Source: Achromobacter xylosoxidans | GTDB lineage: Bacteria; Pseudomonadota; Gammaproteobacteria; Burkholderiales; Burkholderiaceae_B | Length of the DNA: 64,000 nt | Assembly (NCBI RefSeq): GCF_001457475.1 | Contig: NZ_LN831029.1 | Coordinates: forward strand, 5,642,001-5,706,000 | Reading direction: 5' to 3' | Shown here: positions 8,015 through 17,663 of the stretch, piece after piece | How positions within the stretch are numbered: the stretch's first letter is position 1 | How the letters are laid out: the number at the start of each line of letters is the position of its first letter | The notes under the pieces: generated by a model | Told to the model about the DNA's origin: nothing | The model's database searches: none | What the model saw: the letters and a program-made list of their open reading frames with translations, nothing else | Translations under genes and position numbers: made by a program

Positions 8015-9385
8015 TTGAAGACGATCCTGCTCGCGGCCTTGCTGATCGGCGTCAGCGCCAACGTGCACGCGCGCGATCATGCATACGCCATCAAATCCGG
8101 GTTGCGGGCGGTGGCGACCATCGAGGGCACGACCGAACAGCGCGTCAGCGTGCGCGTCGGCAAGGGCGCGGCGCAAGAGATCGCCCGCCTGGATGACGAA
8201 GCGATCGACTATTTCGAAACCCCGGACATCGACCACGACGGCTATCGCGACCTGGCGATCGGCCAGAGCGGCGGTGGCGGCCAGGTCCATGCCCGCCTCT
8301 TCCTGTATCGTCCCCAGGAACGCCGTTTCCAGGAAATCCAGCATCCGGCGCCCGAGGCCAGCCCCTGCCACCGGTTCGTCAACCCGGTGTTCGACGCGCA
8401 GCGTGCCGCGTTCTCGGTCGGGTGCCGCTACGGCGCCGACAGCATGGGCACCGAGGAATACGTGTTGCGCGCCAACGGAACGGCACGGCCGGAACGCTGG
8501 ACCACGCAGGCGCTGTTCGACCTGGAAGACAAGCCGTTCGAGTTGAGCTACGGCTTCAACGAAGACGGTACGGTTGCGCACATCCAGATCGATGGCGAAG
8601 GCTCGCCGCTGGACGGAGACAGCCGGGTGCCCTTCGACCGGATCGACCTGTACGACGCGCCCGACGTGAAGGCGTTATCGACCCAAACCGCCAAGGCCGG
8701 TGATCGTCTCGACGTGGTCGCGCTGCGCCCGCAATGGCTGCAGGTGCGCTACCCGGCGGGCGGGGCGGACGCGCCCCTGAAGTGGGTGCGCTACGCGGAC
8801 CTGAAAATCGACAAATATGCCTACGCGCCGCAACAGCGCATGCCCATGCGCGGACTGTCGTTGTCGGTGCGCGGCCACCTGGGCACGCAGCTCTACGAAG
8901 CCGGCGGCCGCTTCACGCTGCATGTGACGAACCTTGGCCCGGACGCCGCGACACTGGCGTCGCCGCGCATCTGGCTGCTGTTCACGGATGCGCAGGGGCG
9001 CCGCACCTTGCAGCCCTTGTACCAACGCCCCGCGGTCACGCTGGGTCCGCCCACGCCGCCCCCGGCGCCAGCGGCCGATCCGTATCCGTCACAAGGCGAA
9101 GACCGCGCCGCGCCGCCGCCCGCGGCCGCGCCCCGCCACGTGGCGGACTGGGCCGACGACCCGGTCGTCTGGCGCGCGGGCGAAGACGGCAAGATGCAGT
9201 ACCAGGTCAACGAAGGCAACGGCCAGTACGTAGCGTTCTTTCCCGACCTGGCGGCGGGCCGCTACCGCCTGGCCGTCGTATTGACCGACCCAGGCCTGGA
9301 ACAACCGGTCTATTCGAACGAAATCGAAGTCGACTACCCGTTCCGGAAGCAACCACCCGCCGCTACCAGTAGTAATTCACGCTGA
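8015..9385 (+). CDS. Secreted XAC2610-like protein
   Basis: A 456-residue exported protein with signal peptide (MKTILLAALLIGVSANVHA). Residues about 60-190 contain DIDHDGYRDLAI, a calcium-loop-like FG-GAP motif, plus a HxF-Cys pair, typical of the XAC2610 family. A Pro-rich hinge (about residues 345-375) precedes a C-terminal beta domain. The start is TTG at 8015, preceded by GGAGACGG. Its 3' end overlaps the convergent receptor gene by 23 bp. The role is unknown; an envelope binding function is plausible. Confidence 0.65.
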   Translation: MKTILLAALLIGVSANVHARDHAYAIKSGLRAVATIEGTTEQRVSVRVGKGAAQEIARLDDEAIDYFETPDIDHDGYRDLAIGQSGGGGQVHARLFLYRPQERRFQEIQHPAPEASPCHRFVNPVFDAQRAAFSVGCRYGADSMGTEEYVLRANGTARPERWTTQALFDLEDKPFELSYGFNEDGTVAHIQIDGEGSPLDGDSRVPFDRIDLYDAPDVKALSTQTAKAGDRLDVVALRPQWLQVRYPAGGADAPLKWVRYADLKIDKYAYAPQQRMPMRGLSLSVRGHLGTQLYEAGGRFTLHVTNLGPDAATLASPRIWLLFTDAQGRRTLQPLYQRPAVTLGPPTPPPAPAADPYPSQGEDRAAPPPAAAPRHVADWADDPVVWRAGEDGKMQYQVNEGNGQYVAFFPDLAAGRYRLAVVLTDPGLEQPVYSNEIEVDYPFRKQPPAATSSNSR

Positions 9386-11756
9386 GCATCGTCTCGCGTT
9401 CCATGCCGCGGAACGTGTAGGTGTAGTAGCGCTTGTCGAAGACGTTGTTGACGTTCAACGCGATGCGATAGCGCGGCGTTTCATAGGCCACCGCGACATC
9501 CGCCAGCGTAAAGGCGGGGTTGTAGTTGGTCGAACCGTCCGCCGCCACATTGACCGGCGATTTGCCCCGATAGCGCACCCCGCCCCCCAGGATCAGGCCC
9601 TGTACCTGCCGCGGCCGATAATCCAGCCACAGGCTGGCCGTCTGCCTGGCGGTCTGTACCGTCTGGCGGCCCACCTCGGCCGGCCGGTTGCTGCGGGTGG
9701 TGCGCGGATCCAGATAGGTGTAGCCCGCCATCAGGCTGAGTTCGCGTGTCAGCGGCAACTTGGCCTCGAGCTCCAGACCCGTCGAACGAACCTCGCCCGT
9801 CTGCACATTGAAGCGCGGATGGTCGGGATCCTGCGTGGCCACGTTCGTCTGGCGGATGTCGAACACCGCCGCCGTCAACAACGCGTCGGACCCGGGTGGC
9901 TGGTACTTCAGCCCGGCTTCGTACTGCTTGCCTTCGCGCGGCTTGAACGAACTGCCGTCGAACTGCTGCCCGGTGATCGGATCGAACGCCGTGGCATAGC
10001 TGACATACGGCGCAAAGCCGCTGTCGAACAGGTACAGCAGGCCCACACTGCCAGTCGTGGCCTCGTCGTTGATCCGTGGTTGCGTCACGCTGCTCTGGGT
10101 GGTCCGCACGATGTCACGGCGCAGGCTGACGTTGCCGATCCAGCGATTCCACTTCAGCTGGTTCAGGGTGTAGATGCCGGTCTGCTTCAAATCGGTGCGG
10201 CTGTAGTCCAATTCGGGATACGCCACCGGTTGCCCATATACCGGCGCGTAGATGTCCAGGTTCGGCACATCCCAGCCAAACCCTAATCCGTCATGCTCCT
10301 TGTAGCGCAGATAATCCACGCCCACCGCGAAGGTATGGGTCAGGCCGCCCCATTGGAAATCGCGCGTGGCGCGGCTGTCCACGGCCAGCGTCTTGCCGTT
10401 GGTCCGCTGGGCAAGGCTGCCGCGCGTGACGGTACGCTGGTCGGCCAGCAGATCCATCGCGTAGATGTGGCGGTAGTCGATGTCGATTTCCGAATAGCGC
10501 AGGTTCTGGCGCAAGCGCCATCCGTTGTCGGTGTCGTGCTCGAACGCATAGCCAATGGACTTGGTGGTGCGGTCGAAACGATCGAAATCCGGATCACCGG
10601 CGGTGCGATTCAAGGGCAGGTCCTTGATCGCGGGATAGGTGAACAGGTTGGGCCACCAGCTCTTGGGCGTGGCCCGTTCTTTCGAGTACGTACCCAAGAC
10701 CGTCAATCGTGTCTGGTTGCTGATGTTCCACAACACCGACGGCGCCACCGACAGGCGGTCATCGCGCGAGCCGTCGGTGCGCCCGTCGCTCTTGCGGCCT
10801 GTCACGTTCAAGCGATACAGCACCTTCTGGTCCTGGTCGAACGCGCCGCCCAGGTCGGCCGTGGCCTGGCGCCGGTCATAGGTGCCGTAGCTCAGGCCCA
10901 CGCTATTGACCTGGCCGGGCGTGGGCCGCTTGGACACCACGTTGATCACGCCGCCAGGACGTCCCTGGCCGTACAGCACGGACGCCGGCCCTTTCAGCAC
11001 CTCGATGCTGTCCAAGTCTTCCAGGTTGTCGTTCCACGACGCGTACGTGCCGCTGGACAACTGCTTCAGACCGTCCTTGTAGTAGGCGCTGCCGTCGCTG
11101 AAACCCCGGATCACCGCGCCGACCATGCGCGCATCGCTCGATCCCGACACTTCCGTCTGCACCCCCGGGGTGTAGGCCAATGCCCCTTCCAGGCTGCGCG
11201 GCGCCTGCATCTTGATCTGCTCCTGCGTCACGATGGACACGGAGCGTGGCGTCTCGATCAACGGTACGTCCAGCTTGCCGCTCGCGGAGTTCAGCGCGAC
11301 ATAGCCGTCGGCCGTGCCTACGGCGACGCCGCGCACCGTCACCGGCTCCAGTTGCGCCGTGCCGCTGGACGGCTGCGCCAACGATACATTGCGGCCGTCG
11401 CGGTGGAAGGTGATGCCCGTGCCGGCCAGCAGGCCGCGCAACGCCTCGTCGGGCGTCAACCGCCCCGACAGCGCGGGCGCGTTGCGCCCCCGCACGGTTT
11501 CCGGCAGATAAAAAATCACGAGCGATGCCTGTTCGCCCAACTCAATCAACGCATCCCCCAAGGGCTGGGCGGGGATGCTGATCGCCACCGGCGCCGATTG
11601 CGCCTGCGCCGCCAATGGCATCGTTGCGCAGGCCAGTGCCAGCGCCACGGCCAGCGCGCCACATTGCGCGCGCCCTTGCTGCCGGGTTTTCTTGCGCGCT
11701 TGCACCGCGCGCCGACTCACTTGCTTGTCCACCATGAATAGAACATTCCAGTACAA
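9363..11756 (-). CDS. TonB-dependent siderophore receptor with STN domain
   Basis: A 797-residue outer membrane receptor. After a signal peptide (cleavage near residue 53, AQA) comes an STN signalling domain (about 56-125, AISIPAQPLGDALIELGEQ), a plug domain (about 150-270 with VLKGPASVLYGQGRPGG), and a 22-strand barrel ending in aromatic YYW. The VVSKRPTPGQ region and FxPREGKQYEAGLKY place it with ferric-siderophore receptors. STN implies surface signalling through the FecR and sigma factor encoded just upstream. The start could instead be the ATG at 11735. Confidence 0.92.
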   Translation of the reverse strand: MYWNVLFMVDKQVSRRAVQARKKTRQQGRAQCGALAVALALACATMPLAAQAQSAPVAISIPAQPLGDALIELGEQASLVIFYLPETVRGRNAPALSGRLTPDEALRGLLAGTGITFHRDGRNVSLAQPSSGTAQLEPVTVRGVAVGTADGYVALNSASGKLDVPLIETPRSVSIVTQEQIKMQAPRSLEGALAYTPGVQTEVSGSSDARMVGAVIRGFSDGSAYYKDGLKQLSSGTYASWNDNLEDLDSIEVLKGPASVLYGQGRPGGVINVVSKRPTPGQVNSVGLSYGTYDRRQATADLGGAFDQDQKVLYRLNVTGRKSDGRTDGSRDDRLSVAPSVLWNISNQTRLTVLGTYSKERATPKSWWPNLFTYPAIKDLPLNRTAGDPDFDRFDRTTKSIGYAFEHDTDNGWRLRQNLRYSEIDIDYRHIYAMDLLADQRTVTRGSLAQRTNGKTLAVDSRATRDFQWGGLTHTFAVGVDYLRYKEHDGLGFGWDVPNLDIYAPVYGQPVAYPELDYSRTDLKQTGIYTLNQLKWNRWIGNVSLRRDIVRTTQSSVTQPRINDEATTGSVGLLYLFDSGFAPYVSYATAFDPITGQQFDGSSFKPREGKQYEAGLKYQPPGSDALLTAAVFDIRQTNVATQDPDHPRFNVQTGEVRSTGLELEAKLPLTRELSLMAGYTYLDPRTTRSNRPAEVGRQTVQTARQTASLWLDYRPRQVQGLILGGGVRYRGKSPVNVAADGSTNYNPAFTLADVAVAYETPRYRIALNVNNVFDKRYYTYTFRGMERETMLSVNYYW

Positions 11757-11890
11757 CTACCGGCGCATGTTGCGCCCGACACCCTTGGCCAAAGGTCGCT
11801 TCCAGGGTCGAGATCAGCTGGCGAGCACGCACCCCTTCAAGGGATAGACGCCACGATCGGGAAAAAACCGGAATGCGTCTCGATAAAATA

Positions 11891-11911
11891 TTTGAAACAA
11901 AAAATTTCAAA
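11891..11911. promoter_or_regulatory. AT-rich 7-7-7 inverted repeat upstream of receptor
   Basis: TTTGAAA and TTTCAAA form a perfect 7-bp inverted repeat around a 7-bp A/T spacer between fecR and the receptor gene. The receptor is transcribed leftward from here, so this is probably part of its promoter or operator region; its AT content contrasts sharply with the flanks. Confidence 0.45.
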
Positions 11912-11950
11912 CACCGAGAGCTTGGTATTGCGGGCCAATCGCCCCGCGCG

Positions 11951-12943
11951 TCAGCGCGGCGCCAGCACCCGGCCACCGCCCGCCGGATACAGCACGATCA
12001 CCGGCGCGATCCGCGGCAGCACGTCGAGCACGGCTTCCGGGTCATCGATCGGCAGCGTGCCCGCCACGCGCAAGCGTGCCAACGCGGCATCGTCGATTCG
12101 CAGCGGCTCGCGCAGATAGCGGTTCAGTTCGACCACCACCTGCTGCAGCGGCGCGTCGCGAAACACCAGCCGGCCGCGCTGCCATGCCGTGATGGCCGCT
12201 ACGTTCTCCTGGCGCGGCGCTTCCAGCCCGCCGCCAGGCGCATAGTGCGCGACATATCCTGCCGTGAGCCGGTGCGTATGTCGGCTCCACCACGGCCCCG
12301 CGGAAAACTCGACACTGCCCTCTTCCACCGCCAGCGTCACGCCATCGCCTTCGCGGCGGACATTGAAGCGCGTGCCTGTCACCCACAAGCGGGCCTGGCC
12401 CGCGGCCACGAAAAACGGCCGCGCGGCGTCCGGACTGACGGTGAACAAGGCCTCGCCCGCCGTCAGCTCGACCTCGCGGCGATCGGAGTAGAGCGCCACT
12501 TCGACCCGTGTGCCGGTATTCAATTCCAGCAACGAGCCATCGGGCAGCGTGTGCCTGCCGCGCTCCCCCTGGGCGGTGGACAGCGACGCACTGAATTGCG
12601 CCGCCGGCGCCCACAGCCTGGGCCCCGTCACGCCCGCCACCAACGCCAACCCACAGGCGGCGCCCAGTCCCAGCGCCAGGCGCCGGCGCGACGAGGCGCG
12701 CGGCGCATCGTCGGTGCGCGCCAGGATGGCCCGCATCTCGTCCTGCGGCAACAGGTCAGCCACCGACCACGTCGCCTGGACGGCACGATACAGACGAGCG
12801 TGCTCGGGGTCCGCGGCCAGCCACGCGTCACGTTGCGCCCGCGCGGCGTCGTCCAGCGTGCCCAATCGCTCGCGCGTGAACCAATGCACGGCCTGCGCCT
12901 GAAGCGCCTCAGCGGCCCGAGGAGAGCGCTCAGTGCGGGGCAT
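11951..12943 (-). CDS. FecR-family anti-sigma/signal transducer
   Basis: A 330-residue protein with an N-terminal cytoplasmic anti-sigma region (AVHWFTRERLGTLDDAARAQRDAWLAADPEHARLY), one membrane span (about residues 88-108), and a periplasmic FecR domain (LPDGSLLELNTGTRVEVALYSDRREVEL). The C-terminal part resembles a secretin/TonB short N-terminal domain that contacts the receptor. It overlaps the sigma gene by 14 bp, suggesting translational coupling. It relays siderophore binding at the receptor to the sigma factor. Confidence 0.9.
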   Translation of the reverse strand: MPRTERSPRAAEALQAQAVHWFTRERLGTLDDAARAQRDAWLAADPEHARLYRAVQATWSVADLLPQDEMRAILARTDDAPRASSRRRLALGLGAACGLALVAGVTGPRLWAPAAQFSASLSTAQGERGRHTLPDGSLLELNTGTRVEVALYSDRREVELTAGEALFTVSPDAARPFFVAAGQARLWVTGTRFNVRREGDGVTLAVEEGSVEFSAGPWWSRHTHRLTAGYVAHYAPGGGLEAPRQENVAAITAWQRGRLVFRDAPLQQVVVELNRYLREPLRIDDAALARLRVAGTLPIDDPEAVLDVLPRIAPVIVLYPAGGGRVLAPR

Positions 12944-13436
12944 GATCTTGCAACCGTTTCTGTATATGGCCGAGTGCGCGCTTCATGTGTTTTTCAACGG
13001 TACTTTGCGTCAGCCCCAGTTTCCCCGCGATTTCGGCCTGCGTATAGCCTTCCAGCTTGTTCCACAGGAATACCTGCTGGCACTTCAAAGGCAGCTCGGC
13101 CAGGGCCGCTTTCAAGGCATCGGCCAGCTGCCTCGCGCGCAACGCCGAATCGGGATCTTCGTGCGCGGGATGATCGGCATCCGGCAACTCGTCCAGCGCG
13201 ATCACCTCACGCCGCAATTGGCGCCGCACTTCTCCGTTGAGCCGGTTCTGGCTGGCGCCGTAGAGGTAGGCCTTGGGATCCAGCACCGCGCCGTCACCGT
13301 TGCGCAGCATGTTGGCCACCACGTCATGCGCGGCGTCCTCGGCGTCATGGCGGCTGCCGCTGCGGCGCGTCCACGTCCCGATCAGCTCGCGGTAATGCGC
13401 GAGCCAACCCTTTTCGGACGGCGGACGGCGGGACAT
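12930..13436 (-). CDS. FecI-like ECF sigma factor
   Basis: A 168-residue ECF sigma factor with region 2 (WLAHYRELIGTWTRRSGSRHDAEDAAHDVVANML) and region 4 (LPLKCQQVFLWNKLEGYTQAEIAGKLGLTQSTVEKH). It belongs to the iron-starvation FecI group by its operon with FecR and a TonB receptor. The start is taken at 13436 (MSRRPPSEKG), because an upstream in-frame extension would run through the Fur box. It is likely repressed by Fur with iron. Confidence 0.9.
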   Translation of the reverse strand: MSRRPPSEKGWLAHYRELIGTWTRRSGSRHDAEDAAHDVVANMLRNGDGAVLDPKAYLYGASQNRLNGEVRRQLRREVIALDELPDADHPAHEDPDSALRARQLADALKAALAELPLKCQQVFLWNKLEGYTQAEIAGKLGLTQSTVEKHMKRALGHIQKRLQDHAPH

Positions 13437-13469
13437 GGCGACATGGACAGAGAAAGAAAGAAGCCGCGC

Positions 13470-13492
13470 ATTATCAATCATGATTCTCATTA
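13470..13492 (-). promoter_or_regulatory. Fur box
   Basis: On the minus strand AATGAGAATCATGATTGATA covers three overlapping NATWAT-type hexamers around a central palindrome AATCATGATT (13476-13485). It lies 34 bp upstream of the sigma factor start, the expected place for Fur repression of an iron-uptake operon. Confidence 0.85.
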
Positions 13493-13593
13493 CGACAAGC
13501 CGTCCGCGGCACAGCCGCGCCGGCGCCTGCCCCACTGGCGCGGCGCCCCAGGCCATTCTGGCTTAAGCTCTTGCCGCAACAGCCATCCCCCCT

Positions 13594-14169
13594 ATGCCAA
13601 TTCCAAAGACACTATTCCAGCGCAGTCTTGCCGCGCTCGCCTGCCTGGCATTGGCGGCCGCCGGCACGCTCGTGGCCGCCGGCCTTGCCGCCCCAGCCCC
13701 CGCCGCCGACGTCGCCGTGGTGCTGGGCAACACGGTCGCGCCCGACGGCAAACCCTCGCCGCGCCTGGCCGCCCGGCTCGACCGCGCCTACGACTGCTAC
13801 GCCGCCGCGCGCTGCCGCGTGCTGTTCGTCAGCGGCGGCGTCGATCCGGCCGGCCGCGACGAAGCGGCGGTGATGCGCGACTACCTGATCGCGCGCGGCG
13901 TGCCGGCCGACCGGGTGGTCGCGGACCGCCTCGGCAACGACTCCTGGGCCACCGCCCGCCACGCCAGCGCCTACATGCGCGAGCACGGCTACGCCAGCGC
14001 CACGGCCATCACTCAGTACTTTCACGTGCCGCGCACCATGCTGGCGCTCAGGCGCCATGGCGTGCCGCAGGTCGGCGGCGCCTCGCCGCGCTACGTCGAG
14101 GCGCGCGACCTGTATTCGATCCTGCGCGAACTGCCGGCCATCGCCTGGTACGCGCTGCGGCCGCTATAG
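13594..14169 (+). CDS. YdcF/SanA-like DUF218 protein
   Basis: A 191-residue DUF218 protein with an N-terminal membrane anchor or signal segment (residues 10-33). The fold markers are VAVVLGNTVAPDGKPSPRL, VLFVSGGVDPAGRDEA and AITQYFHVPRTMLALRRHGV, the last matching the conserved H-R segment of this family. Members are implicated in envelope barrier function and vancomycin sensitivity (SanA) but have no settled biochemistry. It is followed 31 bp later by the deacetylase gene. Confidence 0.85.
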   Translation: MPIPKTLFQRSLAALACLALAAAGTLVAAGLAAPAPAADVAVVLGNTVAPDGKPSPRLAARLDRAYDCYAAARCRVLFVSGGVDPAGRDEAAVMRDYLIARGVPADRVVADRLGNDSWATARHASAYMREHGYASATAITQYFHVPRTMLALRRHGVPQVGGASPRYVEARDLYSILRELPAIAWYALRPL

Positions 14170-14200
14170 TTTCCCTTCCTCTCTTTCCACAGACGCTACC

Positions 14201-15244
14201 GTGCATATCTTCCACAACCCCGTCCACGGCAGACACGATGGCCGCCACGAAATGTTCCGCGGCAGGCTCGTGCCCTGTCACGAGACCCCGGCGCGTCTGG
14301 AGTACGTGCTGGACGCCCTGCGCCAGCGCGGCATCGGCACGCTGCAGACGCCGGCCGCGCCCGACCTGGACCTGATCCGGCGCGTGCACAGCCCGCGCTA
14401 CGTTGACTTCCTGCAAGGCGCGTGGGCCGACTGGATCGCGCTGGATCCGGCCAATGCCGAGCTCGACATCCTGCCGTCGGTATGGCCGGTGCGCGGTTTC
14501 CGCCACGACATCTCGCCCACCAACTTCGCCGCGCGCGTCGGCCTGTTCTCGTTCGACAGCGGCAGCCCGCTGACGGCGGGCACCTGGGAAGCCGCCGTCG
14601 CGGGCGCGGCCTGCGCCATCGACGCGGCGCGCGCGGTCTCCCGCGGCAACGGCTCCCGCGCCGCCATGGCGCTGACGCGTCCGCCCGGCCATCACGCCGG
14701 CGCCGACTTCTTCGGCGGCTATTGCTTCCTGAACAACGCGGCCCTGGCGGCGCAGGCGCTGCGCGAGGCCGGCGCCGAACGCGTGGCGGTGCTGGACATC
14801 GACTACCACCACGGCAACGGCACGCAAAGCATCTTCTACGAACGCGGCGACGTGCTGACCGTGTCGGTGCATGGCGATCCGACCACCGAATATCCCTTCT
14901 TCCTCGGCTACGCCGACGAATCCGGCTGGGGCGCGGGCGTGGGCGCCAACCTGAACCTGCCGCTGGCGGCGGGCGCCGACTTCGCTGGCTGGAACGAGGC
15001 GCTCGAACAGGGCCTGGCCGCCATCGGCCGCTTCAAGCCGGACGCGCTGGTGATCGCGCTGGGCGTGGATACCTACGAAGGCGACCCGATCTCGAAATTC
15101 AAGCTGCGCAGCGCCGACTACCTGCAAGTAGGCGCGCGGCTGGCGCGGCTGGGCCTGCCCGCGGTGTTCACCATGGAAGGCGGCTACGCCGTGGCCGAGG
15201 TCGGCACCAACGTGGCCAACGTGCTGGAAGGCTACGCCGGCTGA
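14201..15244 (+). CDS. HDAC-superfamily deacetylase (acetylpolyamine amidohydrolase type)
   Basis: A 347-residue histone-deacetylase-fold enzyme. Active-site motifs are RPPGHHAG (tandem His), LDIDYHHGNGTQ (Asp/His zinc ligands), GVDTYEGDP (third ligand Asp) and MEGGY (catalytic Tyr). The N-terminus HIFHNPVHGRHDGRHEMFRG matches bacterial acetylpolyamine amidohydrolases, which remove acetyl groups from N-acetylated polyamines or small amides. The start is GTG at 14201, where homology begins. The downstream decarboxylating transaminase suggests an amine-degradation setting. Confidence 0.85.
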   Translation: MHIFHNPVHGRHDGRHEMFRGRLVPCHETPARLEYVLDALRQRGIGTLQTPAAPDLDLIRRVHSPRYVDFLQGAWADWIALDPANAELDILPSVWPVRGFRHDISPTNFAARVGLFSFDSGSPLTAGTWEAAVAGAACAIDAARAVSRGNGSRAAMALTRPPGHHAGADFFGGYCFLNNAALAAQALREAGAERVAVLDIDYHHGNGTQSIFYERGDVLTVSVHGDPTTEYPFFLGYADESGWGAGVGANLNLPLAAGADFAGWNEALEQGLAAIGRFKPDALVIALGVDTYEGDPISKFKLRSADYLQVGARLARLGLPAVFTMEGGYAVAEVGTNVANVLEGYAG

Positions 15245-16131
15245 GCGCCGGCCGCCATCCGCCGCCACACGGCCTCGACCGCGGCGCGCGCGTCGCTGCG
15301 GTCCTTGAACGCCAGGATCGATACCTCGATGTCCCAGGCGCGGTTGGCCAGCGGCGCGAGGTCGGCGGCCCCCAGGCGCCGCAGCGCGCTGTCCGCCAGC
15401 CAGGCCACGCCCAGGCCCTGCGCGGCCATATCGCCCAGCACGTCCGACATCTCGGCTTCGAACAGGCGCACCCCGTGCAGGGGCTCCGGCCCGCTCTCGA
15501 TCGCCGCATCGATCAGGCGCGCGAAATAGACGCTGGGGGAATACATCAACAACGGCACCGGCCTGTCCATGGCGCCCGGCAGGTCCAGTCCGTCGCGCTC
15601 GACCAGGCCGCGCGCCGCGTACGGCCGGATCAGCTCGCGCCCCAGCGTCAGGCAGTCGTAGCGCGACAGGTCCAGCGGCAGCGGCTGCGCCACCTGGTGG
15701 AAACAGATCAGCAGGTCGGCCGCGCCCGAGGTGAAGGCCGATACCGTGTCGTGCACGTTGCCGGTCTGCAGGCTGCAGCTGAGTTGCTGCCCCGCGCTCC
15801 AGTCGCGCCACCAACCCGGCAGGTGGGTCGTGGCCAAGGCATAGGAGGTCGCCAAGCGCAGCTGGTTGCGCGCGGGCACCGCGGCGATGCCCGCGCGCGC
15901 CTCGACCAGCTGGTTGACCAGTTCGATCGCCGCGACGCGGAAGCGCTCGCCCGCCTCGGTCAGCTGGGTCGGAAACGCCGAACGGTCGATCAGCCGCGCG
16001 CCCGCCCAGTTCTCCAGGCTCTGGATGCGGCGGCTGAACGCCGCCTGCGACAGATTGCGGGCCTCGGCCGCGCGCGTGAAATTGCGCAGCTCCGACAAGG
16101 TGATGAAGTCCTGCAGCCACCGGGTATCCAT
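15232..16131 (-). CDS. LysR-family regulator
   Basis: A 299-residue LysR protein with N-terminal winged helix-turn-helix (WLQDFITLSELRNFTRAAEARNLSQAAFSRRIQSLE) and a type-2 periplasmic-binding effector fold. It overlaps the deacetylase 3' end by 13 bp and faces the dialkylglycine-decarboxylase-like gene with a 159-bp gap. It is the natural candidate to control that gene and perhaps the binding protein after it. Confidence 0.88.
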   Translation of the reverse strand: MDTRWLQDFITLSELRNFTRAAEARNLSQAAFSRRIQSLENWAGARLIDRSAFPTQLTEAGERFRVAAIELVNQLVEARAGIAAVPARNQLRLATSYALATTHLPGWWRDWSAGQQLSCSLQTGNVHDTVSAFTSGAADLLICFHQVAQPLPLDLSRYDCLTLGRELIRPYAARGLVERDGLDLPGAMDRPVPLLMYSPSVYFARLIDAAIESGPEPLHGVRLFEAEMSDVLGDMAAQGLGVAWLADSALRRLGAADLAPLANRAWDIEVSILAFKDRSDARAAVEAVWRRMAAGAQPA

Positions 16132-16290
16132 ACCACTCCTTGCGCGATTCGCATGGGCCATGCGCGCCATGCATGGCGGCGCATGCGTACTTCGCATTGG
16201 ACGTCCGCGCCGCGCCCCCGGACACTGTGTCCGCCGGTTCCGCATTGGAACCTGCCCGCATTGAAACCTGCCTTTTGCCGGAGTGTAAAC

Positions 16291-17619
16291 ATGGATCAAA
16301 CCCTGCGTGCGGCGGCCCGCGAATACCTCATCCGCTACGGCGGCGACACCTTCCCGAACCTGTTCAAGTCGGCCAAGGGCACGGTGGTGCGCGACGACAC
16401 CGGCCGCGAGATACTGGACTTCACCTCGGGCCAGATGTGCGCCACCATCGGCCACAACCACCCGGCCATCGTCGACGCGGTGCGCCGCGCCGGCGAAACC
16501 GCGTTCCACTTCTTCAGCGGCATGATCCCGGAAGCCGTCGCGCAACTGGCCGCGACGATGGCGCGCGACTGGATGCCGGCCGGCATGACCAAGTCGATCT
16601 TCGTGAACACCGGCTCCGAGAGCAACGAAATCGCGCTGCGCATGGCCAAGATGCACAAGAGCGGCTTCGAGATCCTGGCGGTGGGCGGCTCGTGGCATGG
16701 CGTCACCAGCGGCGCCGGCTCGGTCTCTTACGCCAGCGACCGCAAGGGGTATGGCGTGCCGCCGGCCGGCGTGTTCGTCATGCCCGAGCCGAACTCGTAC
16801 CGCCCCTACATCGCCGGCCTGGACGCCGAGCAATCGGCGCTGGCCTGCCTGGAGATCGGCCTGAAGATGTTCGACATGGCCTCGGCCGGCCGGCCCGCGG
16901 CCATCATCGTCGAACCGGTGATCAGCGCCGGCGGCGTGCTGGTGCCGCCCAAGTCGTACATGCAGGCGCTGCGCCGTGCCGCCGACGCGCGCGGCATGCT
17001 GCTGATCTTCGACGAGGCGCAGACCGCCTTCGGCCGCCTGGGCTGCCGCACCGGCTCGGAACACTTCGGCGTCACGCCCGACATCATCAGCGTCTCCAAG
17101 ACCCTGGGCGGCGGCCTGCCGCTGGCGGCCACCATCACCACGCCCGCCATCGAGCAGGACGTGCACGAAAAGGGCTTCACCTTCTACACCAGCCACGTCT
17201 CGGACCCGCTGCCCGCCACCGTCGGCCTGGCCGTGCTGGAAACCTTGCAACGTGAACAACTGCTCGAACGCGCCCGCCGGCAGGGCGACTACCTGCGCCG
17301 CGGCCTGCTGGAACTGCAGCAGCGCCACGAAGCCATCGGCGACGTGCGCGGCCTGGGCCTGCTGCTGGGCGTGGAACTGGTGCAGGACCGCGACACGCGC
17401 GAGCCCTATCACGCGCTCGGCGCCCTGACCACGCAGCGCTGCTTCGAACTGGGACTGTCGATGAACATCCGCCGCCGCCCCGAACGCGGCTCGGTCTGGC
17501 GCATCGCGCCGCCGCTGACCGTCAGCAACGACGAGATCGACCGCGCCATCGCCATCCTCGACCAGGCCCTGACCGAAAGCCTGGACCAGATCGCCAAGCC
17601 CCGCGCGCTGAGCGCCTGA
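16291..17619 (+). CDS. dgdA: 2,2-dialkylglycine decarboxylase-like class III aminotransferase
   Basis: A 442-residue PLP enzyme of aminotransferase class III. It aligns by eye along its length with 2,2-dialkylglycine decarboxylase: LDFTSGQMCATIGHNHP, HFFSGM, GSWHGVTSGAGS (Trp135), IFDEAQTAFGRLG, SVSKTLGGGLPL (PLP Lys270), FYTSHVSDPLPA, GLSMNI and RIAPPLTVSNDEID. DgdA decarboxylates 2-aminoisobutyrate or isovaline and then transaminates with pyruvate. The exact substrate here is not proven; a related aminotransferase role is possible. A GGAG site precedes the ATG. The next gene starts 44 bp downstream. Confidence 0.82.
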   Translation: MDQTLRAAAREYLIRYGGDTFPNLFKSAKGTVVRDDTGREILDFTSGQMCATIGHNHPAIVDAVRRAGETAFHFFSGMIPEAVAQLAATMARDWMPAGMTKSIFVNTGSESNEIALRMAKMHKSGFEILAVGGSWHGVTSGAGSVSYASDRKGYGVPPAGVFVMPEPNSYRPYIAGLDAEQSALACLEIGLKMFDMASAGRPAAIIVEPVISAGGVLVPPKSYMQALRRAADARGMLLIFDEAQTAFGRLGCRTGSEHFGVTPDIISVSKTLGGGLPLAATITTPAIEQDVHEKGFTFYTSHVSDPLPATVGLAVLETLQREQLLERARRQGDYLRRGLLELQQRHEAIGDVRGLGLLLGVELVQDRDTREPYHALGALTTQRCFELGLSMNIRRRPERGSVWRIAPPLTVSNDEIDRAIAILDQALTESLDQIAKPRALSA

Positions 17620-17663
17620 GCCGTTCCACCCTGGCGCCGGGCCGGGCCCGGCCGGAGAATGCA

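Noticed and set aside
14201..15244. True histone deacetylase function
   Set aside because: The motifs are HDAC-superfamily, but the N-terminus and bacterial context fit acetylpolyamine or small-amide hydrolases.
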